A stretch of DNA of 17,572 nucleotides from Lachnospiraceae bacterium (GTDB taxonomy: Bacteria > Bacillota > Clostridia > Lachnospirales > Lachnospiraceae), in contig CAAEEI010000131.1 in assembly GCA_900754855.1 (NCBI GenBank), forward strand, positions 1 to 17,572. The letters run 5' to 3'. The notes below the pieces were generated by a model. It was given only the letters and a program-made list of their open reading frames with translations. It ran no database searches and was not told the DNA's origin. Positions 6,854-15,049 of this stretch are shown here, one piece after another (within the stretch, counting starts at the first letter, position 1; each line of letters starts with the position of its first letter). A program made the position numbers and the translations under genes.

Positions 6854-7885
6854 ATGGAACAGACCAAAAAAGACGTGCTGATTCTGGCAATAGAAACTTC
6901 CTGTGACGAGACTGCGGCAGCAGTGGTAAAAAATGGAAGAGAAATTTTATCCAATACGATTTACACCCAGATAAAACTCCATACGGTTTTTGGCGGAGTA
7001 GTACCGGAAATTGCTTCAAGAAAGCATATGGAAAAGATCAACCCGGTGATTGAAACCGCGTTGAAGGAAGCGGGAGTGACGCTGGAAGAGATTGACGCAG
7101 TGGCGGTGACCTATGGCCCGGGCCTGGTGGGAGCGCTGCTGGTTGGAGTGGCAGAAGCGAAAGCCATCGCTTATGCGGCGAAAAAACCGCTGGTGGGTGT
7201 GCATCATATCGAAGGCCATATCAGCGCAAACTACATCGAACATCGGGAACTGGAACCTCCATTTTTGTGTATGGTCGCTTCCGGCGGACATTCGCATCTG
7301 GTGCTGGTGAAAGATTATGGAGAATACGAAATTGTCGGAAGAACAAGAGATGACGCCGCAGGAGAGGCTTTTGACAAAGTGGCAAGAGCCATTGGGCTTG
7401 GTTATCCCGGCGGCCCGAAGATTGATAAACTGGCAAAAGAAGGAAATAAAAATGCCATCACCTTTCCACGGGCGAAAATTGCAGATTCTCCGGAGGATTT
7501 CAGTTTCAGCGGGTTGAAATCTTCGGTGCTGAATTACCTGAATCAATGCGAGATGAAGGGCGTTGAGGTGAACCGCGCCGATGTGGCGGCTTCCTTCCAG
7601 CAGGCGGTTATTGACGTACTGACCGAACATACCGTGGAGGCAGCAAAAAGGCTTGGTGTAGAAAAGGTAGCCATTGCCGGAGGAGTGGCTTCCAATACCT
7701 CTCTGCGCACGCAGATGAAAGAAGCCTGTGAAAAAAATCATCTGACCTTCTATCATCCATCACCGATTTATTGTACCGACAATGCGGCGATGATTGGAGT
7801 GGCCGGATATTATGAATATCAAAAAGGTGTTCGTGACGGCTGGGATCTTAATGCGGTACCGAACCTGAAAATTGGAGAAAGATAG
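6854..7885 (+). CDS. tsaD: tRNA N6-adenosine threonylcarbamoyltransferase TsaD
   Basis: TsaD (YgjD/Gcp, Kae1 family) is the catalytic subunit that moves the threonylcarbamoyl group from threonylcarbamoyl-AMP to A37 of tRNA, working with TsaB and TsaE. The 343 residues open with LAIETSCDETAAAVV. The iron-binding motif HHIEGH is at 117-122 (ligands H118 and H122), followed by CMVASGGHSHLV. Family signatures GLGYPGGPKIDKLA, DFSFSGLKSSVLN, IAGGVASNTSLR and YCTDNAAMIG are present; the last contains the C-terminal metal-ligand Asp. The length is normal. GGAAGGG at 6841-6847 precedes the ATG by 6 nt. It stands apart from tsaEB by rimI, two small frames and rnz but in the same run of genes. The stop is 10 nt before ispD. 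Confidence 0.97.
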   Translation: MEQTKKDVLILAIETSCDETAAAVVKNGREILSNTIYTQIKLHTVFGGVVPEIASRKHMEKINPVIETALKEAGVTLEEIDAVAVTYGPGLVGALLVGVAEAKAIAYAAKKPLVGVHHIEGHISANYIEHRELEPPFLCMVASGGHSHLVLVKDYGEYEIVGRTRDDAAGEAFDKVARAIGLGYPGGPKIDKLAKEGNKNAITFPRAKIADSPEDFSFSGLKSSVLNYLNQCEMKGVEVNRADVAASFQQAVIDVLTEHTVEAAKRLGVEKVAIAGGVASNTSLRTQMKEACEKNHLTFYHPSPIYCTDNAAMIGVAGYYEYQKGVRDGWDLNAVPNLKIGER

Positions 7886-7895
7886 AAGGTGTTTT

Positions 7896-8606
7896 ATGGG
7901 GAATGCAAAAATAACCGCCATTGTATTGTCGGCTGGCAAAGGCAGCCGGATGGGGAAAAAAGTACATAAACAATATATCGAACTTCAGGGGAAAGTGGTA
8001 TTGGGCCATACGCTGGATGCTTTTGAGCAAAGCGATGTGGACGAGATCGTTCTGGTGGTGGGAGAAGGAGAAACCGCCTACGTACAGGAAGAAATCGTTC
8101 AGCGTTATGGGTATCAGAAAATCGTGCAGATCGTTACCGGAGGCAGGGAGCGTTATGACTCTGTTTACCGGGGGCTGTGCGCCGGTACGGGAGAATATGT
8201 GCTGATCCACGACGGCGCCCGTGCGTTTATTACCCCGGCGCTGATCAATCAATGTATAGAAGAAGTGAAGCAGTATGATGCCTGCGTGATGGCCGTTCCG
8301 GTGAAAGATACCATCAAGATGGTGGATGAGAAAAATTATGCCGTTTCGACGCCGGACAGAAGGACCATGTGGCAGATGCAGACTCCCCAGTGTTTTCATC
8401 TGAAGGAAATCCGGACAGCCTATAAAAAAATGCTGGATGCAGGGGATAGCAGCATGACGGATGACGCCATGGTGATGGAACAATATGGAAACCGCCGGGT
8501 AAAGATGACGAAGGGCAGCTATGATAATATTAAGATTACCACGCCGGATGATCTGATCATCGGGGAAGCCATCCTGCATCACAGACAAACCCCGGGAGAC
8601 AGATAA
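7896..8606 (+). CDS. ispD: 2-C-methyl-D-erythritol 4-phosphate cytidylyltransferase
   Basis: IspD joins MEP with CTP to make CDP-methylerythritol, the third step of the non-mevalonate isoprenoid pathway. The 236-residue nucleotidyltransferase has the N-terminal CTP-binding motif LSAGKGSRM at 11-19 and the conserved KQY with K25. TGGRERYDSVYRGL (81-94), IHDGARAF (104-111), VPVKDTIK and MWQMQTPQCF follow, all IspD hallmarks. The start ATG at 7896 has AGAAGG at 7884-7889, 6 nt upstream; an in-frame TTG at 7872 would overlap tsaD and has no comparable site. A TarI/ribitol-phosphate cytidylyltransferase is the main alternative, but the motifs and the absence of a reductase partner favour IspD. IspF, sometimes fused or adjacent, is not here. 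A 72-nt gap follows. Confidence 0.93.
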   Translation: MGNAKITAIVLSAGKGSRMGKKVHKQYIELQGKVVLGHTLDAFEQSDVDEIVLVVGEGETAYVQEEIVQRYGYQKIVQIVTGGRERYDSVYRGLCAGTGEYVLIHDGARAFITPALINQCIEEVKQYDACVMAVPVKDTIKMVDEKNYAVSTPDRRTMWQMQTPQCFHLKEIRTAYKKMLDAGDSSMTDDAMVMEQYGNRRVKMTKGSYDNIKITTPDDLIIGEAILHHRQTPGDR

Positions 8607-8665
8607 AGCTTGATCCGGCGAACAGGAGCCGGAAAATAAAAAGACAAAATGACAGGAAAGACAAC

Positions 8666-8670
8666 AGGAG
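8666..8670 (+). promoter_or_regulatory. Ribosome binding site that fixes the clpX-like start
   Basis: AGGAG at 8666-8670 ends 8 nt before the ATG at 8679. In-frame ATGs also occur at 8649 and 8673. The 8673 codon is only 2 nt from this site, and 8649 has its nearest AGGAG about 20 nt away, so 8679 is the best-supported start. Confidence 0.7.
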
Positions 8671-8678
8671 TAATGAAA

Positions 8679-10241
8679 ATGAAAGAAATAGAACGGGAAG
8701 ATATTCTGGCAGAAGAATATCTGCATGAATCGGAAACAGAGGAACAGGGGCAGGAGGAAGAGGATCTGGAACCGGAGGAAGAAGATCTGGACGAAGAACT
8801 GGAAGTAACCGATGACGACGATGATGACGAACCGGAGAAGCATAACGAGTTTTGCTGTATGTGTCATCGTACGGAAAAACAGGGAGCCAAACTGGTACAT
8901 ATGCCGAATCATATGAGCATCTGCACAGATTGTATGCAGAAATCGTTTGATTCTTTTGGTTCAACACCGGGAAATGGCGGAATCCAGTTCGTGGATTTAT
9001 CCAATATGGATTTTAACAATTTAAAAAATATGAATCTGGGAGATCTTCTGGCCGGCAGTCTGTCTTCGCAGCAGGTTAAACCGAAAAAAGCAAAAAAGAA
9101 AAAGAAGAAAGCAAAAGAAGAAAAGAAGCAGCTTTCGATTCAGAATATTCCTGCGCCACATCAGATTAAGGCCAAACTGGATGAGTATGTCATCGGGCAG
9201 GATTATGCCAAAAAAGTGATGGCAGTGGCCGTGTACAACCACTACAAACGGGTAATTACCAATACCATGAATGAGATTGAAATTGATAAATCCAATATGC
9301 TCATGATCGGACCGACAGGATGTGGAAAAACACATCTGGTCAAAACGCTGGCCAGAATGTTGAATGTACCGCTGGCCATCTGTGATGCTACTTCCCTGAC
9401 GGAAGCCGGTTATATTGGCGATGATGTGGAAAGTGTTTTATCCAAACTCCTTGCCAATGCCGACAACGATGTGGAACGGGCGGAAACCGGAATCATTTTT
9501 ATTGACGAAATCGATAAAATTGCCAAGAAGAAAAATACGACCAGCCGCGATGTCAGCGGAGAATCTGTGCAGCAGGCTTTATTGAAGCTGTTGGAAGGCA
9601 GCGAGGTGGAAGTACCGATCGGCGCCAGCTCCAAAAACGCCATGGTCCCGACAACCATGATGAATACCAGAAATATTTTGTTTATTTGTGGAGGAGCGTT
9701 CCCGGATCTGGAGAACATCATCAAGGAAAGGCTGACCAAACAGTCTTCCATTGGTTTTGCGGCAGAATTAAAAGATAAATACGATAAAGAAGAAAATCTT
9801 TTGCAGTATGTCACCATCGAAGATCTGCGGAAATTCGGCATGGTGCCTGAATTTATAGGAAGATTACCAATCTTATTTACCTTGAATCCGCTGACAAAGG
9901 AAATGCTGGTGGATATTCTGAAAGAACCAAAAAATGCGATTTTAAAACAGTACCAGAAATTACTGGCTTTGGATGAAGTAGATTTGCAGTTTGAAGATGG
10001 GGCGCTGGAAGCGATTGCCGAAAAGGCTTTGGAGAAGAAAACGGGAGCCAGGGCGCTGCGGGCGATCATTGAGAAATTTATGCTGGATATTATGTATGAG
10101 ATTCCTAAAGATGACAATATCGGCAGGGTGATCATCACCAGAGATTATATCTGTAATCATGGTATGCCGATCATTGAGATGCGCCAGTATCTGCAGCTTC
10201 AGCAGAAAAAAGACGAAGCGGTACAAAAAGAGGAAAACTGA
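8679..10241 (+). CDS. clpX: ClpX-like AAA+ unfoldase with acidic N-terminal extension
   Basis: ClpX unfolds proteins with ATP and feeds them to the ClpP peptidase. This 520-residue version is about 100 longer than usual. Residues 1-57 form an acidic extension ending in six Asp. A zinc-binding domain follows with C59-x2-C62 and C82-x2-C85. Next comes a linker with a lysine run (about 134-150). The AAA+ core has Walker A GPTGCGKT (211-218), pore loop GYIG (244-247), Walker B IIFIDEID (272-279), GESVQQALLKLLEG, the ClpP-docking IGF (358-360) and sensor-2 GAR (456-458). Two departures are notable: Walker A has Cys where ClpX normally has Ser, and the RKH pore loop aligns with SKN (318-320). clpP, tig and lon are not adjacent. 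It may be a second, specialised ClpX paralogue; the gene symbol marks the family only. Confidence 0.9.
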   Translation: MKEIEREDILAEEYLHESETEEQGQEEEDLEPEEEDLDEELEVTDDDDDDEPEKHNEFCCMCHRTEKQGAKLVHMPNHMSICTDCMQKSFDSFGSTPGNGGIQFVDLSNMDFNNLKNMNLGDLLAGSLSSQQVKPKKAKKKKKKAKEEKKQLSIQNIPAPHQIKAKLDEYVIGQDYAKKVMAVAVYNHYKRVITNTMNEIEIDKSNMLMIGPTGCGKTHLVKTLARMLNVPLAICDATSLTEAGYIGDDVESVLSKLLANADNDVERAETGIIFIDEIDKIAKKKNTTSRDVSGESVQQALLKLLEGSEVEVPIGASSKNAMVPTTMMNTRNILFICGGAFPDLENIIKERLTKQSSIGFAAELKDKYDKEENLLQYVTIEDLRKFGMVPEFIGRLPILFTLNPLTKEMLVDILKEPKNAILKQYQKLLALDEVDLQFEDGALEAIAEKALEKKTGARALRAIIEKFMLDIMYEIPKDDNIGRVIITRDYICNHGMPIIEMRQYLQLQQKKDEAVQKEEN

Positions 10242-10251
10242 CGACGAGAAG

Positions 10252-10279
10252 CTGCTTTTTGTGAAGCAGGTGATATAAA
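10252..10279 (+). promoter_or_regulatory. Weak candidate promoter for fbp
   Basis: The 93-nt gap before fbp holds TGATATAAA, which reads as an extended -10 (TG-A-TATAAA, hexamer 10274-10279). The only -35-like match at suitable spacing is poor (CTGCTT at 10252-10257, 16 nt away). It could allow fbp to be expressed apart from the upstream genes, but read-through is equally possible because no terminator follows clpX. Confidence 0.3.
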
Positions 10280-10334
10280 AGCAGAGAAGCAATTACGACG
10301 TTACGGAAGTTGTGGAAAGGGGGAGAAAAAATTG

Positions 10335-12296
10335 ATGAAACATTTAAATTTTAAATATCTGGAAAGTCTGGCTACACAGTATCCAAACATTGCCCGGGCA
10401 TCAACGGAGATCATTAATTTACAGGCAATTTTGAATCTACCCAAGGAGACAGAACATTTTGTATCCGATATTCATGGAGAATATGAACAGTTTTTACATA
10501 TTTTACGTAATGGTTCCGGCGCTATCCGGAATAAGATCGAAGACGCTTTTGGCAGCACGCTAAGCGCCAGAGATAAAAAAAGTCTGGCGTCTCTCATTTA
10601 CTATCCGGAGCAGAAAGTCGAGAGGATGAAACTGGAGTTGTCCGGAGAAGATCTCATGGATTGGTATAAAGTTTCTCTGCACCGCCTGATCAAGGTCTGC
10701 AAAGAAAGCTCTGCCAAGTATACCCGTTCCCGGTTGAGGAAAAAGTTTCCGGCGGATTTCGCCTATATTCTGGAAGAATTACTCAGTGAAAATAACCGGG
10801 TGGTACAAAAAGAAGAATATTATAATGAAATTTTTGACACCATCATTCGCATTAACCGGGCAAAAGAGTTTATTGTGGCAATTGCACAGACCATCCAGAA
10901 TCTGGTGGTTACCCGGCTGCATGTCATTGGAGACATCTTTGACCGGGGTCCGGGCCCGCATATCATTATGGATCATCTGATGAAACATAATAATGTAGAT
11001 TTTCAGTGGGGAAACCACGATGTGGTATGGATGGGAGCAGCTTCCGGCCACGAGGCCTGTATCGCCAATGTGATCCGGCTCTCTGCACGATATAATAATC
11101 TGGATGTTCTGGAGGACGGATATGGCATCAACCTGATTCCTCTGGTCAGTTTTGCCATGGAAACCTATGGAAAAGATCCATGTACCTGTTTTGCAGTACA
11201 CGGAGAAGATCACCAAAATCCAAAAGAAGTCTCTCTGAATAAAAAAATGCATAAAGCCATCGCCATCATTCAGTTTAAACTGGAAGGACAGCTTATCCAG
11301 AGAAGACCGGAATTTAATATGGATAACCGGATGCTGCTGCATTACATTGATTATGAAAAAGGAACAGTGACCATAGAAGGAAAAGAATATCCTTTGCTGG
11401 ATACCTTTTTCCCAACGATTGATCCGGACGATCCGTATCGTCTTTCTGCGGAAGAAGAAGATTTAATGCAGAGACTCAAACTGAATTTCCGAAATTGCGA
11501 TAAGCTTCAGGAACACGTCCGTTTTCTTTTCAATAAAGGCAGTATGTATTTACGGTATAATTCCAACCTCTTATACCATGGATGTGTTCCGCTGGATGAA
11601 AACGGGGAGTTTCGCAAAGTACATATTGGCGATCATGAATATGCCGGAAAAGAACTCTATGATGTGCTGGAGTACTATGCGCGAAAAGGCTATTACGAAC
11701 AGGACAATGAAGAGGAACATGAATATGGAAAAGATATTATGTGGTATATCTGGTCCAATGAAAATTCACCGGTATATGGAAAAGAGAAAATGGCTACCTT
11801 TGAACGATATTTTGTTGCCGATAAAGCCATTCAGGAAGAGAAAAAGGATTATTATTATCAACTGATCGAGCAGGAAGAAGTGGCGAACCGTATTCTGAAA
11901 GAGTTTGATATGGATCTGGAAAAATCACATATCATTAATGGTCATATGCCGGTAAAAGCAACGGCGGGAGAATCTCCGGTAAAATGTAATGGAAAGGTCA
12001 TGATTATTGACGGCGGATTTTCCAGAGCTTATCGCAGAACGACGGGGATTGCCGGATACACGCTGATTTATAACTCTCATGGACTGCGTTTGGTTTCCCA
12101 TAATACGTTTACTTCCACAGAGGATGTGATTGAAAATGAAATTGACGTCCATTCGGATACGGTGATCATGGAATTTTCCAAACACCGGGAAAGAGTAAAA
12201 GATACAGAAAGTGGGAAAAAGATACAGGAAAAAATTCAGGATTTGGAAGAACTTCTCCATGCTTATCGTTCCGGTATGATTCTGGAAAGAGAATAA
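10335..12296 (+). CDS. fbp: Fructose-1,6-bisphosphatase, class III (Firmicutes type)
   Basis: This cytoplasmic enzyme removes the 1-phosphate from fructose-1,6-bisphosphate in gluconeogenesis. The 653-residue length is close to the B. subtilis enzyme (about 670) and far above class I or II forms. The calcineurin-like metallophosphoesterase motifs are visible: SDIHGEYEQF near residue 44, VIGDIFDRGPG near 195, WGNHDVVWMGA near 225 and INGHMPVKATAGESPVK near 535. NNLDVLEDGYGINLIPL is also typical of class III. Start choice: AAGGGGGAG at 10316-10324 serves both the TTG at 10332 (7 nt) and the ATG at 10335 (10 nt); I prefer the ATG. It is the last gene before the hairpin at 12348. Class III enzymes are often Mn-dependent and tuned by AMP or PEP, but the sequence does not show this directly. 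Confidence 0.95.
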   Translation: MKHLNFKYLESLATQYPNIARASTEIINLQAILNLPKETEHFVSDIHGEYEQFLHILRNGSGAIRNKIEDAFGSTLSARDKKSLASLIYYPEQKVERMKLELSGEDLMDWYKVSLHRLIKVCKESSAKYTRSRLRKKFPADFAYILEELLSENNRVVQKEEYYNEIFDTIIRINRAKEFIVAIAQTIQNLVVTRLHVIGDIFDRGPGPHIIMDHLMKHNNVDFQWGNHDVVWMGAASGHEACIANVIRLSARYNNLDVLEDGYGINLIPLVSFAMETYGKDPCTCFAVHGEDHQNPKEVSLNKKMHKAIAIIQFKLEGQLIQRRPEFNMDNRMLLHYIDYEKGTVTIEGKEYPLLDTFFPTIDPDDPYRLSAEEEDLMQRLKLNFRNCDKLQEHVRFLFNKGSMYLRYNSNLLYHGCVPLDENGEFRKVHIGDHEYAGKELYDVLEYYARKGYYEQDNEEEHEYGKDIMWYIWSNENSPVYGKEKMATFERYFVADKAIQEEKKDYYYQLIEQEEVANRILKEFDMDLEKSHIINGHMPVKATAGESPVKCNGKVMIIDGGFSRAYRRTTGIAGYTLIYNSHGLRLVSHNTFTSTEDVIENEIDVHSDTVIMEFSKHRERVKDTESGKKIQEKIQDLEELLHAYRSGMILERE

Positions 12297-12347
12297 GCGG
12301 CAATCATCGAAAGAACAGGGGATAAAATTCTTCCAGGCATCACCAGG

Positions 12348-12398
12348 GAAAAGGATCAGCGGCAAAAAGCGAAACGGCGCAGGCAGCGGATCCTTTTC
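12348..12398 (+). terminator. Candidate terminator after fbp
   Basis: A perfect 10-bp inverted repeat, GAAAAGGATC (12348-12357) and GATCCTTTTC (12389-12398), encloses a 31-nt loop, and two G.U pairs could extend it. It is followed by a T-rich but interrupted tract (TTTTCC TTTG around 12399-12408). The long loop and broken T-run make it weaker than the two other terminators in the window, but it lies where the long gene run should end. Confidence 0.55.
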
Positions 12399-12446
12399 TT
12401 TTCCTTTGCAGAACTTTCCAGTGTAAAATTTTTTGAAGGAGAGAAC

Positions 12447-12476
12447 TTGTCAGCCTTCATCTATCTATGTTAGAAT
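12447..12476 (+). promoter_or_regulatory. Sigma-A promoter of the hydratase gene
   Basis: TTGTCA at 12447-12452 and TAGAAT at 12471-12476 are 18 bp apart. The -10 is preceded by TGT, giving an extended -10. Predicted transcription start is near 12483, leaving a leader of about 65 nt that ends in AGGAGG at 12535-12540. I see no riboswitch fold in that leader. Confidence 0.7.
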
Positions 12477-12548
12477 AGAGCATAGTCAATAAAAGTAAAA
12501 CCCCGTTTCTATCAGCATACCGATGCGTAAATACAGGAGGACAGAACA

Positions 12549-14840
12549 ATGATTGAGTTGTTAAAACAGGGAGCGTATCTTGTCCATGGGACAGAGATTG
12601 TAGAAGATACCCCGGAGGGGATAAAGAAACTTCAGGAAATGCAGGGAGGCCATGTACCGGACAGAGAAGAAGCCGCCAGAGGAACGATTGCCTATGGGAT
12701 ATTAAAAGAACATAATACTTCCGGTCAGATGGATAAATTGAAAATTCGTTTTGATAAATTAACTTCCCACGACATTACTTATGTAGGAATCATTCAGACC
12801 GCCCGGGCGTCCGGTCTGGAAAAATTCCCAATGCCTTATGTATTGACCAACTGCCATAACAGCCTTTGTGCCGTCGGCGGAACCATCAATGAAGACGATC
12901 ATATGTTTGGCCTGACCTGCGCCAAAAAATATGGCGGAATATACGTACCGCCGCATCAGGCAGTGATTCACCAGTTTGCCAGAGAAATGCTTGCCTGCGG
13001 AGGAAGTATGATTCTTGGTTCGGATTCCCATACCCGTTATGGCGCTCTTGGAACCATGGCAATGGGTGAAGGCGGACCGGAGCTGGTAAAACAGTTATTA
13101 AACCAGACCTATGACATCAATATGCCGGAAGTGATCGGTGTGTACATGACCGGACAGCCTGTGCCGGGCGTAGGACCGCAGGACGTGGCCCTGGCGATTA
13201 TCGGCGCAGTTTTTAAAAACGGTTATGTGAATAATAAAGTCATGGAATTTGTCGGACCGGGTGTAGACGCTCTGAGCGCGGACTTCCGTATTGGTATAGA
13301 CGTGATGACCACGGAAACCACCTGTCTTTCTTCCATCTGGAAAACCGATGAAACGATTCGTGAGTTTTATGAGATTCATGGAAGGGAGAGCGATTACCAG
13401 GAACTGAATCCGGCGGACATCGCTTATTATGACGGTATGGTAATCGTGGATTTGAGCAAGATTCGTCCGATGATCGCCATGCCTTTCCATCCAAGCAATA
13501 CCTACACCATCGAAGAGATGAATGCGAATCTTTTGGATGTTCTGGAAGACTGTGAAAAGAAAGCGCTGGTCAGCCTGGACGGTCAGGTGGACTTTACGTT
13601 AAAAGATAAGATTCACGATGGTAAATTATATGTCGAACAGGGCATTATTGCCGGATGTGCCGGTGGCGGATTTGAGAATCTCTGTGCAGCGGCAGATATT
13701 CTGAAAGGACGTTCCATTGGACCGGATGAATTTTCTTTAAGCGTATATCCGGCCAGTACACCGATTTTTATGGAACTGGTGAAAAATGGGGCGGTGGCCG
13801 ATCTGATGGCGGCGGGCGCCATTGTGAAGACCGCTTTCTGCGGCCCATGTTTTGGCGCCGGAGATACGCCGTCCAACAACAGTCTGAGTATCCGTCATTC
13901 CACACGGAACTTCCCTAACCGGGAAGGTTCCAAACTCCAGAGTGGACAGATTGCCTCCGTAGCCTTGATGGACGCCCGCTCCATAGCGGCGACAGCAGCC
14001 AATAAAGGGTACCTCACTCCGGCAACCGATCTGGATATGGAATTTAAAGGGAAAAAATATTTCTTTGACAGTAGTATTTATGCCAACCGTATTTTTGACA
14101 GTAAAGGTGTGGCAGATCCTTCGGTGGAGATCAAGTTTGGTCCGAACATCAAAGACTGGCCGGCCATGAGCCCGCTGCCGGAAAACATGATTCTGAAGGT
14201 CGTATCTGAAATTCATGATCCGGTAACCACAACGGACGAGTTGATTCCGTCAGGAGAGACGTCCTCCTACCGTTCCAATCCACTGGGACTGGCTGAATTT
14301 ACCCTTTCCCGTAAGGATCCGGCTTATGTGGGCAGGGCCAAAGAAGTGCAAAAAGCACAGAAAGCCATCGAAGCCGGGGCATGTCCGGCAGAGGCGCTGG
14401 AAGAATTAAAGGAAGTTTTCCAGGCAATTCATACGCAATACCCGCAGATTGACAATACCAATGTGGGAATCGGAAGCACGATTTTCGCGGTGAAACCGGG
14501 AGATGGATCCGCCAGAGAACAGGCGGCTTCCTGCCAGAAAGTACTGGGCGGATGGGCCAATATCGCCAGGGAATATGCGACCAAACGCTATCGTTCCAAT
14601 CTGATCAACTGGGGAATGCTTCCATTTCTGATTGAGGGAGAGGAACTGCCTTTTGCCAACGGAGACTATCTCTTTATCCCGGATGTCCGGCAGGCAGTCA
14701 AAAACAAGGCGACAACCTTCAAAGCCTGTCAGGTGAAAAACGGAGAACTTCATCCGTTTACGCTTTCCATGGGTGAACTGACCGATGATGAAAGAGAAAT
14801 CATTTTAAAAGGATGTCTCATTAACTATAACCGGCAATAA
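12549..14840 (+). CDS. Aconitase-family hydratase, YbhJ type
   Basis: A 763-residue member of the aconitase superfamily, closest by length and pattern to the YbhJ-type putative hydratases rather than AcnA (about 890) or AcnB (about 865). The likely role is aconitase (citrate to isocitrate) or a related dehydratase-hydratase step. Candidate [4Fe-4S] ligands are C370 (IAGCAGG), C431 and C434 (FCGPCFG); the 61 and 3 residue spacings mirror the 63 and 3 of mitochondrial aconitase. LGSDSHTRYG (157-166) is the DSHT motif. Two active-site motifs differ from aconitase: STRNFPNREG in place of SYNRNFxxRND, and GSAREQ (653-658) in place of GSSREH. The C-terminal swivel domain is present (NLINWGMLPF). 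AGGAGG at 12535-12540 supports the start. It is a single-gene unit with its own promoter and terminator. The substrate is uncertain. Confidence 0.85.
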   Translation: MIELLKQGAYLVHGTEIVEDTPEGIKKLQEMQGGHVPDREEAARGTIAYGILKEHNTSGQMDKLKIRFDKLTSHDITYVGIIQTARASGLEKFPMPYVLTNCHNSLCAVGGTINEDDHMFGLTCAKKYGGIYVPPHQAVIHQFAREMLACGGSMILGSDSHTRYGALGTMAMGEGGPELVKQLLNQTYDINMPEVIGVYMTGQPVPGVGPQDVALAIIGAVFKNGYVNNKVMEFVGPGVDALSADFRIGIDVMTTETTCLSSIWKTDETIREFYEIHGRESDYQELNPADIAYYDGMVIVDLSKIRPMIAMPFHPSNTYTIEEMNANLLDVLEDCEKKALVSLDGQVDFTLKDKIHDGKLYVEQGIIAGCAGGGFENLCAAADILKGRSIGPDEFSLSVYPASTPIFMELVKNGAVADLMAAGAIVKTAFCGPCFGAGDTPSNNSLSIRHSTRNFPNREGSKLQSGQIASVALMDARSIAATAANKGYLTPATDLDMEFKGKKYFFDSSIYANRIFDSKGVADPSVEIKFGPNIKDWPAMSPLPENMILKVVSEIHDPVTTTDELIPSGETSSYRSNPLGLAEFTLSRKDPAYVGRAKEVQKAQKAIEAGACPAEALEELKEVFQAIHTQYPQIDNTNVGIGSTIFAVKPGDGSAREQAASCQKVLGGWANIAREYATKRYRSNLINWGMLPFLIEGEELPFANGDYLFIPDVRQAVKNKATTFKACQVKNGELHPFTLSMGELTDDEREIILKGCLINYNRQ

Positions 14841-14882
14841 AAATACAATAAACACGGATATTTCGATAAAAGAAGAGAAAAG

Positions 14883-14934
14883 ACAGCAGGAAAAAAGACG
14901 GAAAAAAACATTCCGGCATTCCTGCTGTTTTTTT
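14883..14934 (+). terminator. Intrinsic terminator after the hydratase gene
   Basis: ACAGCAGGAA (14883-14892) pairs perfectly with TTCCTGCTGT (14919-14928), and T continues to 14934 (seven Ts). A second stem, CGGAA (14899-14903) with TTCCG (14911-14915), is nested inside. It is 42 nt after the stop and just ahead of the ilvB promoter, so it isolates the two units. Confidence 0.9.
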
Positions 14935-14955
14935 GCAGGTACGGCAAAGAATAAG

Positions 14956-14985
14956 TTGACAACAGAGCAAAAAATGGTATATCAT
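14956..14985 (+). promoter_or_regulatory. Sigma-A promoter of ilvBN
   Basis: A consensus TTGACA at 14956-14961 is followed after 18 bp by TATCAT (14980-14985). An alternative reading uses TATATC with a TGG extended -10 at 16 bp. Transcription should start near 14992, giving a leader of about 72 nt. The leader contains no T-box or terminator-antiterminator structure that I can see. Confidence 0.8.
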
Positions 14986-15049
14986 AAATACATTACGCAT
15001 CTCTTTTTTTGAAGGATAAACCAGCGTATTTTGCAAAAAAAAGAAAAGT

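Noticed and set aside
7016..7756. Minus-strand open frame of 246 codons opposite tsaD
   Set aside because: Shadow of the strongly conserved TsaD frame; no family motif.
8614..8633. Hairpin TCCGGC/GCCGGA between ispD and the clpX-like gene as a terminator
   Set aside because: A GC-rich stem, but an A-rich rather than T-rich sequence follows on the coding strand.
7848..8912. Long open frame on the minus strand (354 codons) opposite ispD and the start of the clpX-like gene
   Set aside because: It lies wholly antisense to a clear IspD gene, and its Phe/Leu-rich composition is what Glu/Lys-rich codons give on the reverse strand; it has no recognisable domain.
9410..10138. Minus-strand open frame of 242 codons opposite the clpX-like gene
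   Set aside because: Ser-rich shadow of the AAA+ core; no motif or context.
10252..10269. Hairpin CTGCTT/AAGCAG after the clpX-like gene as a terminator
   Set aside because: Only 6 bp and followed by GTGATATAAAAG, not a T-run.
14821..15036. Minus-strand 71-codon frame in the gap between the hydratase and ilvB
   Set aside because: It runs across the hydratase terminator and the ilvB promoter; its hydrophobic Phe/Leu-rich sequence is produced by the A-rich + strand.
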